Assembly: GCF_003293745.1 (NCBI RefSeq)
Contig: NZ_PTLZ01000004.1
Coordinates: 62,001 to 126,000, forward strand
Source of the DNA: Herminiimonas fonticola
GTDB lineage: Bacteria > Pseudomonadota > Gammaproteobacteria > Burkholderiales > Burkholderiaceae_D
Reading direction: 5' to 3'
DNA length: 64,000 nt
In this document: positions 9,919 through 18,700 of the stretch, one piece after another
Position numbering within the stretch: position 1 is the stretch's first letter
Layout of the letters: each line of letters starts with the position of its first letter
Notes under the pieces: generated by a model
The model's database searches: none
Told to the model about the DNA's origin: nothing
The model's input: the letters and a program-made list of their open reading frames with translations, nothing else
Program-made: the position numbers and the translations under genes

Positions 9919-10422
9919 TTATTCAGCGAGCAGCTTGTTGATATCGTTGAGCAGACTTTGCGGATTGGTTTGCGGTGCATAGCGTTTATAAACCGTGCCG
10001 TCTTTCCTGAGCAAAAATTTAGTGAAATTCCATTTGATCACTTCACTACCCAGCAGGCCGGGTGCGGCATGTTTCAAATACTTGAACAGTGGCGCGGCAT
10101 GTTCGCCATTCACATCTATTTTTGCGAATAGCGGGAAGGTCACACCGTAATTTTTTTCACAAAAATCGCCTATCTCTTCTTCATTACCCGGCTCCTGATT
10201 GCCGAACTGATCGCAGGGAAAGCCCAGTACTTCCAGACCCTTGCCATGTAATTGTCGATACGCTTCTTCCAGTTCCTTGTATTGCGGAGTGAACATGCAT
10301 TGGCTGGCGGTATTGACGATCAACAAGACTTTGCCGCGATACTGCGCAAGATCGATAGCTGCGCCGGTCAGGCTGGTCGCCTGAAAGCCGTAGACATCGC
10401 TCACGTTGATTGTCGCGCTCAT
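9919..10422 (-). CDS. Glutathione peroxidase family protein (cysteine type)
   Basis: A 167-residue thiol peroxidase that reduces hydrogen peroxide and organic hydroperoxides, using thioredoxin or glutathione. The peroxidatic cysteine is in NTASQCMFTPQY, a cysteine in place of selenocysteine. The catalytic glutamine lies in FPCDQFGNQEPG and the tryptophan/asparagine in KWNFTKFL. No signal peptide, so cytoplasmic. It begins 3 bases after pilU ends, on the same strand, so read-through from pilU is likely. E. coli BtuE is the closest well-known type. Confidence 0.92.
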   Translation of the reverse strand: MSATINVSDVYGFQATSLTGAAIDLAQYRGKVLLIVNTASQCMFTPQYKELEEAYRQLHGKGLEVLGFPCDQFGNQEPGNEEEIGDFCEKNYGVTFPLFAKIDVNGEHAAPLFKYLKHAAPGLLGSEVIKWNFTKFLLRKDGTVYKRYAPQTNPQSLLNDINKLLAE

Positions 10423-10425
10423 GAC

Positions 10426-11562
10426 TTACACGATACCCAGATGCTCGGTGCCCTTGCTCAGATCACGCGTTTTGGCATCCTTGCCATGCAGTTTAATCGA
10501 CAAGCGCAAATCGTTGACGGAGTCGGCATTGCGCAGCGCATCTTCGTAAGTGATCTTGCCGCTCTCGTACAAATCGAATAGCGATTGATCGAAAGTCTGC
10601 ATGCCCAGTTCTCGCGATTTTTTCATGATTTCCTTGATTTCATGGACGTCGCCCTTGAAGATCAAATCGGAAATCAACGGCGAGTTCAACATGATCTCGA
10701 CCGCGACGCAGCGACCCTTGGTATCTTTTAATGGAATCAGGCGCTGCGAAATCATCGCTTTCAGATTCAGCGACAGATCCATCAGCAATTGCTGGCGACG
10801 CTCTTCAGGGAAAAAGTTGACGATGCGGTCCAGCGCCTGATTGGAGCTGTTGGCATGCATGGTGGCCAGACATAAGTGGCCGGTTTCGGCAAAGGCGATT
10901 GCGTAATCCATGGTTTCGCGATCGCGGATCTCGCCGATGAAAATCACATCCGGTGCCTGACGCAAGGTGTTTTTCAGCGCGATGCCCCAACCATCGGTGT
11001 CGATGCCGATTTCACGTTGCGTGATGACGCAATTCTTGTGCGGATGCACGTATTCGACCGGATCTTCAATCGTGATGATGTGACCGTAGCTGTTTTCGTT
11101 GCGATAGCCGAGCATGGCTGCCAGCGTAGTCGATTTGCCTGAGCCGGTCGCACCCACCATGATGACCAGACCGCGCTTGGTCATCACGATATCTTTCAAG
11201 GTATCCGGTACTTTCAGGTCTTCAATTTTGGGGATCGCGGTAGTGATGGTACGCAGCACCATGCCAACCTTGCCTTGTTGTACGAAGGCGGAGACACGGA
11301 AGCGACCTATTCCGCTCGGGCTGATCGCGAAGTTGGCTTCTTTCGTCGCTTCGAATTCCGCCGCCTGTTTGTCGCTCATGATGGCGCGTGCCAGTTCGAT
11401 CGTATGCGTGGCGTTCAAGGGCTGATTCGACACTTGCGTCATCTTGCCGTCGATCTTGAATGCAGGCGGAAAATCAGCCGTGATGAAAAGATCGGAACCG
11501 TTCTTGCTGAGCATCAGACGCAGCAAGTCGTACATGAATTTGGTAGCTTGATCGCGTTCCAT
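10426..11562 (-). CDS. pilU: Type IV pilus retraction ATPase PilU
   Basis: A 378-residue hexameric secretion-type ATPase, the PilT paralogue that helps pilus retraction and twitching. Walker A is GATGSGKST (residues 137-145). The Asp and His boxes are present, with IFIGEIRDRET as Walker B and TGHLCLATMHANS. It lacks the AIRNLIRE segment that marks PilT, which together with its longer C-terminal tail makes it PilU. It lies 144 bases downstream of pilT; that gap carries two perfect palindromes. Confidence 0.94.
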   Translation of the reverse strand: MERDQATKFMYDLLRLMLSKNGSDLFITADFPPAFKIDGKMTQVSNQPLNATHTIELARAIMSDKQAAEFEATKEANFAISPSGIGRFRVSAFVQQGKVGMVLRTITTAIPKIEDLKVPDTLKDIVMTKRGLVIMVGATGSGKSTTLAAMLGYRNENSYGHIITIEDPVEYVHPHKNCVITQREIGIDTDGWGIALKNTLRQAPDVIFIGEIRDRETMDYAIAFAETGHLCLATMHANSSNQALDRIVNFFPEERRQQLLMDLSLNLKAMISQRLIPLKDTKGRCVAVEIMLNSPLISDLIFKGDVHEIKEIMKKSRELGMQTFDQSLFDLYESGKITYEDALRNADSVNDLRLSIKLHGKDAKTRDLSKGTEHLGIV

Positions 11563-11635
11563 GATGAACCTTTCTTTATTCGATTCTTTTAGCCGTGTGG
11601 GTTATTTGTGCATTCTTCAACTCTCGGCCCACTTC

Positions 11636-11651
11636 GCAGCTTGCAAGCTGC
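11636..11651. repeat. Perfect 16-bp palindrome in the pilT-pilU gap
   Basis: GCAGCTTGCAAGCTGC is its own reverse complement. It sits in the 144-base gap between pilU and pilT, 31 bp centre to centre from a second perfect palindrome. Confidence 0.7.
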
Positions 11652-11665
11652 CCGGATTCATGCGG

Positions 11666-11683
11666 CGCAAGGCATGCCTTGCG
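11666..11683. repeat. Perfect 18-bp palindrome in the pilT-pilU gap
   Basis: CGCAAGGCATGCCTTGCG is its own reverse complement and can also fold as a 7-bp stem with a CATG loop. With the first palindrome it could form two hairpins in the pilT-pilU mRNA, or a pair of protein sites on one DNA face. Confidence 0.7.
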
Positions 11684-11706
11684 AAACCCCGCATTCATCC
11701 CCGCGT

Positions 11707-12750
11707 TTATCCCGGGAAATTGTCCGGTGTTTTTGCGGCTGAACGTGCTGCTGCATTCGAAATGACATTGCGTTTCACCAGCTCGGTCAAATTGCTATCC
11801 AGCGTTTGCATGCCGACATTGGAACCGGTCTGGATCGCTGAATACATTTGTGCAATCTTCGCTTCGCGTATCAAGTTACGGATCGCCGGCGTACCGAGCA
11901 TGATTTCATGCGCGGCGACTCGGCCGCTGCCATCTTTTGTCTTCAACAGGGTTTGCGAGATGACGGCTTGCAGCGATTCGGACAACATCGCACGCACCAT
12001 TTCTTTTTCATCGCCTGGGAAAACGTCGATGATACGGTCTATGGTTTTTGCAGCGGAGGAAGTGTGCAGCGTGCCGAATACCAAGTGACCGGTTTCTGCA
12101 GCGGATAGCGCCAGGCGGATGGTTTCCAGATCACGCAACTCGCCGACCAGTACGACGTCAGGATCTTCACGCAGCGCCGAGCGCAAAGCGTTACTGAAGG
12201 AGTGAGTATGCGGACCGACTTCGCGTTGATTGATCAGGCATTTTTTCGAATCGTGCACGAATTCGATAGGATCTTCAATCGTCAGGATGTGGGCGTATTC
12301 GTTTTCATTAACGTGATTCACCATCGCTGCCAGCGTGGTCGATTTGCCGGAGCCGGTTGGGCCGGTGACTAGTACCAAACCGCGCGGTTTGAGTGACAGT
12401 TCGGCGAAAATTTTCGGTGCATTCAAATCTTCCAGACTCAGGATCTTGGAAGGAATGGTACGCAGCACGGCTGCAGCACCTCTATCCTGATTGAAGGCAT
12501 TGACGCGGAAGCGCGCCAGACCGGGGATAGCAAAGGAAAAGTCGATCTCCAGATTTTCTTCATAGGCTTTGCGCTGCCCGTCGTTCATGATGTCATAGAT
12601 CATGCCGTGCACATCTTTGTGCTCCAGCGGCGGCAAATTGATGCGGCGTACGTCGCCGTGCACACGAATCATGGGCGGCAGACCGGACGACAAATGTAAA
12701 TCGGATGCTTTATTCTTGACCGAGAACGCGAGTAGTTCTGAAATGTCCAT
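11707..12750 (-). CDS. pilT: Type IV pilus retraction ATPase PilT
   Basis: A 347-residue ATPase that depolymerises type IV pili, driving twitching motility and DNA uptake. Walker A GPTGSGKST spans residues 130-138, Walker B is DVVLVGELRD, and FGTLHTSSAAKTIDRIIDVF carries the His box. The PilT-specific TPAIRNLIREAKI motif is present near the C-terminus. It is transcribed away from yggS-proC, an order shared with many beta- and gammaproteobacteria. Pilin and assembly genes are not in this window. Confidence 0.96.
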   Translation of the reverse strand: MDISELLAFSVKNKASDLHLSSGLPPMIRVHGDVRRINLPPLEHKDVHGMIYDIMNDGQRKAYEENLEIDFSFAIPGLARFRVNAFNQDRGAAAVLRTIPSKILSLEDLNAPKIFAELSLKPRGLVLVTGPTGSGKSTTLAAMVNHVNENEYAHILTIEDPIEFVHDSKKCLINQREVGPHTHSFSNALRSALREDPDVVLVGELRDLETIRLALSAAETGHLVFGTLHTSSAAKTIDRIIDVFPGDEKEMVRAMLSESLQAVISQTLLKTKDGSGRVAAHEIMLGTPAIRNLIREAKIAQMYSAIQTGSNVGMQTLDSNLTELVKRNVISNAAARSAAKTPDNFPG

Positions 12751-12895
12751 TTATAATCCCTGAGCCTGCAAAGTAAAAGTGAAACAAGCGGTGAAGCAAG
12801 AGGTGCATCAAAAAGATAGAGCAAAACCATCCGACAAGCGATCGCGGTACTGAAAGTATTGCGAATGTTAAATAATGCCTTAAAGAACTTTGATT

Positions 12896-13600
12896 ATGTC
12901 TGTAATACGCCAAAACTTGCAAGCTGTGCGTCAGCGGATTACCGACGCTGCGGACAGCGCGCAACGCGACGTCCACGGCATTGATTTACTGGTTGTATCC
13001 AAGACCTTCAATGCTGACGCAGTGATCGCTGCCGCCGAGGCTGGGCAGGCTGCTTTCGGCGAAAATTATCTGCAGGAAGCGTTGGATAAAATTAACACTA
13101 TCCATGCAACGCGCCCCGATTTGGCGCTGGAGTGGCACTTCATCGGGCCGATACAAAGCAACAAGACGCGGCCTATCGCCGAACATTTTGACTGGGTGCA
13201 TTCGGTCGATAGAGAAAAAATTGCACAACGCCTGTCCGAACAAAGGCCGGCTGAATTGCCGCCATTGAACATTTGCCTGCAAGTCAACATCAGCGGCGAA
13301 GCCAGCAAAAGCGGCGTGTTGCCGGCTGATGCACTGGCGGTCGCCAAGGCGATTTCCGCATTGCCGCGCTTGCGGCTGCGTGGCTTGATGGCGATCCCTG
13401 AAGCTGAAGGCGATGAAGCGCAACAGCGCGCACCGTTCCGGCAACTGCATGCTTTATTTGATCAGTTACGTGCCGCGGGTTTGCAACTGGATACTTTGTC
13501 CATGGGGATGTCGGCTGATATGACGGCTGCAATCGCCGAGGGCGCAACAATCGTGCGGATAGGTTCCGCCATTTTTGGAACTAGGGAATATGCAAAATAA
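12896..13600 (+). CDS. yggS: PLP homeostasis protein, YggS/PLPBP family
   Basis: A 234-residue TIM-barrel protein that binds pyridoxal phosphate and balances vitamin B6 and amino-acid pools; it has no known enzyme activity. The PLP lysine is in LLVVSKTFNADAV, and the family segments FGENYLQEALDK, WHFIGPIQSNK and LSMGMSADMTAAI are present. I place the start at the ATG at 12896 (MSVIRQNL); the in-frame TTG two codons earlier is less likely. Its end overlaps the proC start. Confidence 0.93.
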   Translation: MSVIRQNLQAVRQRITDAADSAQRDVHGIDLLVVSKTFNADAVIAAAEAGQAAFGENYLQEALDKINTIHATRPDLALEWHFIGPIQSNKTRPIAEHFDWVHSVDREKIAQRLSEQRPAELPPLNICLQVNISGEASKSGVLPADALAVAKAISALPRLRLRGLMAIPEAEGDEAQQRAPFRQLHALFDQLRAAGLQLDTLSMGMSADMTAAIAEGATIVRIGSAIFGTREYAK

Positions 13601-14414
13601 TTTGAAAATCACTTTCGTCGGCGGCGGCAATATGGCGGCGGCTTTGATCGGTGGTCTGGCCGGCAAACTAACTGCCGCAAACAATATCCATGTCATCGAT
13701 ATCAATACCGATGCACTGACCAAATTGCAGCAGCAATTTGGCGTGACGACGTCTGCTCAGATCGACGCTGCGGTTGCAGCGAGCGACGTGATTGTGCTGG
13801 CGGTCAAGCCGCAGCAAATGAAAGACGTCGTTGCGCAATTGCTGCCGCACGTCAAAGCGCAACTGGTGTTGTCTATCGCTGCCGGTATTCGCGCAATCGA
13901 TTTGTCGCGCTGGCTGGGTGGTCATAATGCCATCGTGCGGACCATGCCGAATACGCCGGCGCTGATAGGCAAAGGCATCACCGGCATGGTGGCAAGCGCG
14001 GGGGTCAGCAAGGAACAACGCGCAGCAGCGGATGCGATCATGTGCGCAGTCGGTCAAACCGTTTGGCTGGATGATGAAAAGCTGATCGATTCGGTGACGG
14101 CAGTGTCCGGCAGTGGTCCGGCCTATGTGTTTTATTTCATCGAAGCGATGCAACAGGCGGCACAGGAAATGGGTTTGACCGCGGAACAGGGCAATGCATT
14201 GGCAATTTCCACCTTTGTCGGTTCCGCACAACTGGCAGCGCAGTCGCCTGATCCGATTGCCGTATTGCGTGAGCGCGTCACTTCCAAAGGCGGTACGACC
14301 TATGCTGCGTTGACCAGCATGGAAGAGAGTGGCATCAAGCAATCCATCATCACAGCGATGAAAGCCGCTGCGGCGCGCGGACAAGCTTTGGGTGAAGAGT
14401 TCGGGCGGGATTGA
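13590..14414 (+). CDS. proC: Pyrroline-5-carboxylate reductase
   Basis: A 274-residue NAD(P)H-dependent enzyme for the last step of proline synthesis. The Rossmann motif is FVGGGNMAAALIGGL at the N-terminus, and the C-terminal dimer domain carries VTAVSGSGPAYVFYFIEAM and SKGGTTYAAL. The ATG at 13590 has a TAGGGA ribosome site and overlaps the yggS end by 11 bases. A TTG at 13575 is a possible but less likely start. Confidence 0.95.
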   Translation: MQNNLKITFVGGGNMAAALIGGLAGKLTAANNIHVIDINTDALTKLQQQFGVTTSAQIDAAVAASDVIVLAVKPQQMKDVVAQLLPHVKAQLVLSIAAGIRAIDLSRWLGGHNAIVRTMPNTPALIGKGITGMVASAGVSKEQRAAADAIMCAVGQTVWLDDEKLIDSVTAVSGSGPAYVFYFIEAMQQAAQEMGLTAEQGNALAISTFVGSAQLAAQSPDPIAVLRERVTSKGGTTYAALTSMEESGIKQSIITAMKAAAARGQALGEEFGRD

Positions 14415-14536
14415 AGTACTTGAATAGCTGACTAGCTAAGTAACTCGGCACGCGTGTAATGAGATCCCATCATAGATGCTGCCTATTTTCTGAGTTGTTC
14501 GATAGATTGCAAAAAATACGCGCAGCCAAATAAATA

Positions 14537-14568
14537 CTGGCCGAATATCTATCAAGATATTCGGCCAG
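14537..14568 (-). terminator. Terminator for the RcnB-like gene
   Basis: A perfect 14-bp stem, CTGGCCGAATATCT with AGATATTCGGCCAG, over a four-base ATCA loop. On the minus strand it is followed by a T-rich stretch, which fits the gene at 14615-15016. Confidence 0.75.
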
Positions 14569-14614
14569 CAACAAGGTCTTACCTCACTTCATATACGTCT
14601 CAGACTAAGCTCTC

Positions 14615-15016
14615 TTAGTTGCTGAGAACAATCTGCGCGATGAGGCCGTTTGATATTGAGATCAGTACATAATCCGGTCCGGTTTGTACCCATTGATAAC
14701 CACGCGGTGGTGCATGCAGATGACGACCGCGCCAGTCGTTCACTACGTATTGGCGTTGACGATATTCACGCGACACATAGCCGCCCTTGTAATAATTATG
14801 CTGCGGGCCTGCACCGCGACCATTGTGGCGTCCATTATCATGATGGTGCGAATGCTTATCCTTTTTTCCATGGCCGTGGTGACGATCATCGTCGTGCCCA
14901 CGATCATGGGAGTGATGACCTTTGCCATTGTTGTGCTTGTCATTGTCTGCAAATGCCGCACTGCCTGCTGTCAGGAAGATCGCCATTAAAGCGGTAGTCA
15001 TTATTTTCTTATTCAT
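14615..15016 (-). CDS. RcnB-family periplasmic protein, histidine rich
   Basis: A 133-residue exported protein. The N-terminus is a signal peptide ending near AGSAAFA. A stretch of about 50 residues very rich in His, Asp, Gly and Lys follows (for example HGHGKKDKHSHHH). The C-terminus has the RcnB core: YRQRQYVVNDWRGRHLHAPP, then GYQWVQTG and a hydrophobic strand. RcnB of E. coli tunes nickel/cobalt export. The histidine-rich linker suggests metal binding, but no rcnA-type exporter is next to it. It is a single gene with its own terminator. Confidence 0.8.
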   Translation of the reverse strand: MNKKIMTTALMAIFLTAGSAAFADNDKHNNGKGHHSHDRGHDDDRHHGHGKKDKHSHHHDNGRHNGRGAGPQHNYYKGGYVSREYRQRQYVVNDWRGRHLHAPPRGYQWVQTGPDYVLISISNGLIAQIVLSN

Positions 15017-15307
15017 ATTTACTCCTTGCTGTGTTGATCAAGCGTTCAGTGCCCGGGATTGATGTTTATTATTCTTGCTGAAAAGAGTAATGGTGCATCA
15101 ATCCGCCTGAACTATGGGCTCATTAAATGCGAAATGGATGTTGAAAACCAGAGCGGATAAGTAAGGCGTGTTACCAGATGTATCTGTGTGACCTGATTGA
15201 GGGCGATAGACCACGATGTATTTCTTCCTTTGTTCTCACAAGTGTATCCAGTATTAATGTGTGTACGAATGAAATTGCACGGTGCGTACGTTTGGCCGTT
15301 TTCAGAA

Positions 15308-16783
15308 TTACACCGGTGGATTATTTGTGCTGTTTGCCTCGGCCACTTTATGCGTCGTGATTCCCTTGCTGACGGCTTCACCATCATTGGTTCGCAGTGT
15401 CCAGAACGACAATGATGAAAGAATCGTCAATCCGCCCAGCGTCAGGAAAGCATGATGCAGTGCGTTGATAACGGCAGTGCGATCAGACTGCGGCAAATCG
15501 CCGAGATACCAGGCCGCGATAATCGAGCCGAATGCCAATCCGAAACTCATGGACATTTGCTGCATCGAACTGGCGATGGTGCTGGCCATGCTGGAATCTT
15601 CCGTCTTGATATCCGCGTAAGCCATCGAATTCATGCTGGAAAATTGCAGCGAGTTGAAGAATCCTTGCGACAGTCCTAGTAGCAGGATTAACCAAATCGG
15701 CGTGCTTGGTGTAATGACGGAGAACATGCAGATGGTGATGCCTATCATCACTGTATTAACGATCAATACCTTGCGATAGCCGAAGCGTCGCAAGACCCTG
15801 ACGGATATCAGCTTCATCACCATAGCAGCGGCTGCGGTTGGCATCATCAGCAATCCGGATTGCCAGGCCGGCAGGCCCAAGCCGATTTGATAAAGCAGGG
15901 GCAATAGAAAAGGCAAGCCGCCTACACCTAAGCGTGTGATGAAACCGCCAGCGACAGAGATGCGGAAGGTGCGCGTTTTAAACAGAGCAAGCCGCAGTAG
16001 CGGATAAGCCGCATGTCGCGCATGCCAGACATAGGCGGCGAGCAGACCCAGCGACAGCAGGAACAGGATGAAGGTTGATGTCACATTCAGATAGTGCTCG
16101 CCGAATATCTCCAGTATCCACGACAGCAAGGCAATGCCGGAACCGAACAATGCCAGCCCGACCACATCCAGTGGTCGCGATACATCTGAGCGATAGTCGG
16201 GCATGTGTCTATGAATCAGCCACTGTGCAACCAAACCGATTGGTACGTTGACGAAAAAAATCGCCTGCCACGGTAGCCAGTGCACGATCAAACCGCCTAT
16301 GGTTGGTCCCAGCAAGGGGCCTATCAATGCAGGAATGATGACGAAATTCATCGCCGCCAATAATTCCGATTTGGGAAAAGTGCGTATCACAGTCAGACGG
16401 CCGACCGGCATCATCATCGCTGCGCTGAATCCCTGTAGCATGCGTGCGGCGACCAGCATCGGCACGTTGAAGGACAGGCCGCACAGGATGGATGAAAAAG
16501 TGAACAAGCCGACAGCAGTGCTGAAGACGCGTCGGGTACCGAAGCGATCTGCCATCCAGCCGCTGATGGGAATCGAAACAGCCAGACTCAAAATATAGCA
16601 ACTGACAACTGCTTTCAGGCTCAAAGGCGTGACGTTGAGACTGGCTGCCATCGAAGGGATCGCAGTGTTGATGATGGTCGAATCGAGCTGCTCCATGAAG
16701 AGTGCAGTCGCGACCACCCACGGCAAATATTTTTTGACCTTAGGATCGGCAGCGGGAGTCGTGATCGTTTGTGGAGCTGGCAT
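15308..16783 (-). CDS. MFS transporter, DHA2 (EmrB/QacA) family
   Basis: A 491-residue inner-membrane protein with about 14 hydrophobic segments, the layout of proton-coupled drug exporters. Family motifs are FMEQLDSTIINTAIPSMA in helix 1, the motif A loop GWMADRFGTRRVF, and helix 5 ALIGPLLGPTIGGLIV. I use the ATG at 16783 (MPAPQTIT); an earlier in-frame start would overlap ubiA. No EmrA-type membrane fusion partner is next to it, so the substrate is unknown. The 291 bases beyond its 3' end hold no gene I can support. Confidence 0.85.
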   Translation of the reverse strand: MPAPQTITTPAADPKVKKYLPWVVATALFMEQLDSTIINTAIPSMAASLNVTPLSLKAVVSCYILSLAVSIPISGWMADRFGTRRVFSTAVGLFTFSSILCGLSFNVPMLVAARMLQGFSAAMMMPVGRLTVIRTFPKSELLAAMNFVIIPALIGPLLGPTIGGLIVHWLPWQAIFFVNVPIGLVAQWLIHRHMPDYRSDVSRPLDVVGLALFGSGIALLSWILEIFGEHYLNVTSTFILFLLSLGLLAAYVWHARHAAYPLLRLALFKTRTFRISVAGGFITRLGVGGLPFLLPLLYQIGLGLPAWQSGLLMMPTAAAAMVMKLISVRVLRRFGYRKVLIVNTVMIGITICMFSVITPSTPIWLILLLGLSQGFFNSLQFSSMNSMAYADIKTEDSSMASTIASSMQQMSMSFGLAFGSIIAAWYLGDLPQSDRTAVINALHHAFLTLGGLTILSSLSFWTLRTNDGEAVSKGITTHKVAEANSTNNPPV

Positions 16784-16809
16784 ATCTTCGGTGCCGGAAT
16801 ACTTGTCTG

Positions 16810-17664
16810 TCAGCGCAACAAATAATCGAGTGCGACGCCGCCGAAGATAGCGGTCCCCAGCCAATTGTTATGCCGGAAAGCAGCAAAGCATCCACTGCGT
16901 TCACGATGCCGTATCAGCGTGTAGTGATAAATTGCGCAAGCAATTGCAAGCAGCAAGCCTGCGACAAACCATGTGCGCAGGCCGAACTGCCAGCCGACGA
17001 TAAAGATGATCAAGAAGGTCGCCGCATAACAGAGCATGACGGCGGCGACGTCGAAGCGGCCAAAGGTGATGGCAGAAGTTTTCATGCCTATCTTCAAGTC
17101 ATCTTCGCGATCGACCATTGCATATTCAGTGTCATATGCCACAGCCCAGAATACATTCGCTACCAGCAGCCACCACGCGGCGGCTGGCACTGTATTTTGC
17201 ACAGCTGCAAATCCCATCGGGATGCCAAAGCCGAATGCGATGCCGAGATACGCTTGCGGGATCGCAAAGAATCGTTTGAAGTAAGGATAAGTGCCCGCGA
17301 TGATAACTGCCGCGATCGATAATTGTTTGGTCAGTGTGTTGAGTGGCAGGATTAATGCAAAAGAGATTAATGTCAGAACCAGTGCGACCATCAATGCTTC
17401 ACGCGGCTTGATTTTTCCGCTGGTGATCGGCCTGTCTACAGTGCGCTGCACATGCTTGTCGAAATCGCGATCTGCGTAATCGTTGATGGCGCAACCGGCC
17501 GAACGCATCAACACTGTGCCCAGTGTGAAGATGGCAACCAGCGTCCAATCCGGTTTGCCATCAGATGCGAACCATAATGCCCACAAGGTAGGCCAAAGCA
17601 GAAGCAGGATACCGATTGGTTTGTCGAGGCGGATCAGGCGGAAATACAGTTGAAGACGATTCAT
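16810..17664 (-). CDS. ubiA: 4-hydroxybenzoate octaprenyltransferase
   Basis: A 284-residue multi-pass membrane enzyme that attaches the polyprenyl tail to 4-hydroxybenzoate in ubiquinone synthesis. The two aspartate-rich motifs are clear: NDYADRDFD, and [19 protein letters not shown] in the second loop. The N-terminus [20 protein letters not shown] is typical. It lies downstream of oxyR with a 46-base gap. The prenyl tail would be built from the FPP made by ispA at the start of the window. Confidence 0.95.
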   Translation of the reverse strand: MNRLQLYFRLIRLDKPIGILLLLWPTLWALWFASDGKPDWTLVAIFTLGTVLMRSAGCAINDYADRDFDKHVQRTVDRPITSGKIKPREALMVALVLTLISFALILPLNTLTKQLSIAAVIIAGTYPYFKRFFAIPQAYLGIAFGFGIPMGFAAVQNTVPAAAWWLLVANVFWAVAYDTEYAMVDREDDLKIGMKTSAITFGRFDVAAVMLCYAATFLIIFIVGWQFGLRTWFVAGLLLAIACAIYHYTLIRHRERSGCFAAFRHNNWLGTAIFGGVALDYLLR

Positions 17665-17710
17665 GGTGCGGCGTTGTTAATGGTTTTTTCTACTGTGGTG
17701 GCGGCTGTCG

Positions 17711-18658
17711 TTACGCTTCTGATGACGGCTCGTTAGGCAACATTGTTACGCCTGGCAATTCGCAGGACAGCAAGGCTTGCCTGACTTCCTCGATGGCGAC
17801 GCCACGCGTAAAACTCTTACGCCATACCAGTACCACGCGACGCGATGGACCTGGCTGCACAAACGGGATGTAACGCAGCATGCCGTCGGTTGCATTCATG
17901 TCTGGCACCGATGCCTGCGGCAGGACGGTGATGCCGATGCCGGAAGCAACCATGTGGCGTATTGTTTCCAGCGAGGAGCCTTCGAAGGTGCGCGCGATGC
18001 CGTCGCCACTAGTCGAGAAGCGCGACATCTCCGGACAAACCTCCAGCACCTGATCGCGGAAGCAATGGCCGTTGCCGAGCAGGAGCATGGTTTCCGATTT
18101 CAAATCGTCGGTTGTGACACTGCTGCGTTTCGCCCACGGATGAGACTTGGGTACGGCGACGACAAATGGTTCGTCGTACACAGGTTGCACCAGCAAGCCC
18201 TGGTCAGGGAAGGGCAGCGCAACAATTGCGGCATCGATTTCGCCCTGACGCAATTGCTCCAGTAACTTGACTGTGAAATTTTCCTGCAGCACCAGCGGCA
18301 TTTGCGGCACGCGATCTATCATCGCTTTCACCAACGGTGGCAGAAGATACGGTGCGATGGTGTAAATGATGCCGAGGCGGAAAGGCCCCACCAGCGGGTC
18401 TTTATTCTGTTTGGCGATTTCTTTGATGGCGGCGGTTTGTTCGAGCACGCGCTCGGCTTGCGCAACGATTTGCACCCCCAGCGGCGTCATCGAAATTTCA
18501 CTGCCGCCACGTTCAAACAATGTCACGCCCAGTTCATCTTCCAGTTTCTTGATGGCGACTGATAAAGTCGGTTGTGCAACGAAGCAGGCTTCAGCTGCGT
18601 GACCGAAATGCTTTTCACGAGCGACGGCGACTATGTATTTGAGTTCGGTAAGAGTCAT
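17711..18658 (-). CDS. oxyR: Hydrogen peroxide sensor OxyR
   Basis: A 315-residue LysR-type activator of peroxide defence. The helix-turn-helix reads FGHAAEACFVAQPTLSVAIK. The redox cysteines fall at residues 199 (GNGHCFRDQ) and 208 (LEVCPE), the same numbers as in E. coli OxyR, where they form the regulatory disulfide. It lies between recG and ubiA on the same strand, an arrangement common in betaproteobacteria. The glutathione peroxidase at 9.9-10.4 kb could be among its targets, but nothing here shows that. Confidence 0.95.
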   Translation of the reverse strand: MTLTELKYIVAVAREKHFGHAAEACFVAQPTLSVAIKKLEDELGVTLFERGGSEISMTPLGVQIVAQAERVLEQTAAIKEIAKQNKDPLVGPFRLGIIYTIAPYLLPPLVKAMIDRVPQMPLVLQENFTVKLLEQLRQGEIDAAIVALPFPDQGLLVQPVYDEPFVVAVPKSHPWAKRSSVTTDDLKSETMLLLGNGHCFRDQVLEVCPEMSRFSTSGDGIARTFEGSSLETIRHMVASGIGITVLPQASVPDMNATDGMLRYIPFVQPGPSRRVVLVWRKSFTRGVAIEEVRQALLSCELPGVTMLPNEPSSEA

Positions 18659-18700
18659 GTTTTGGCTAAGCTGATGCAGTGGACTTGTGAAGCGTTCATT

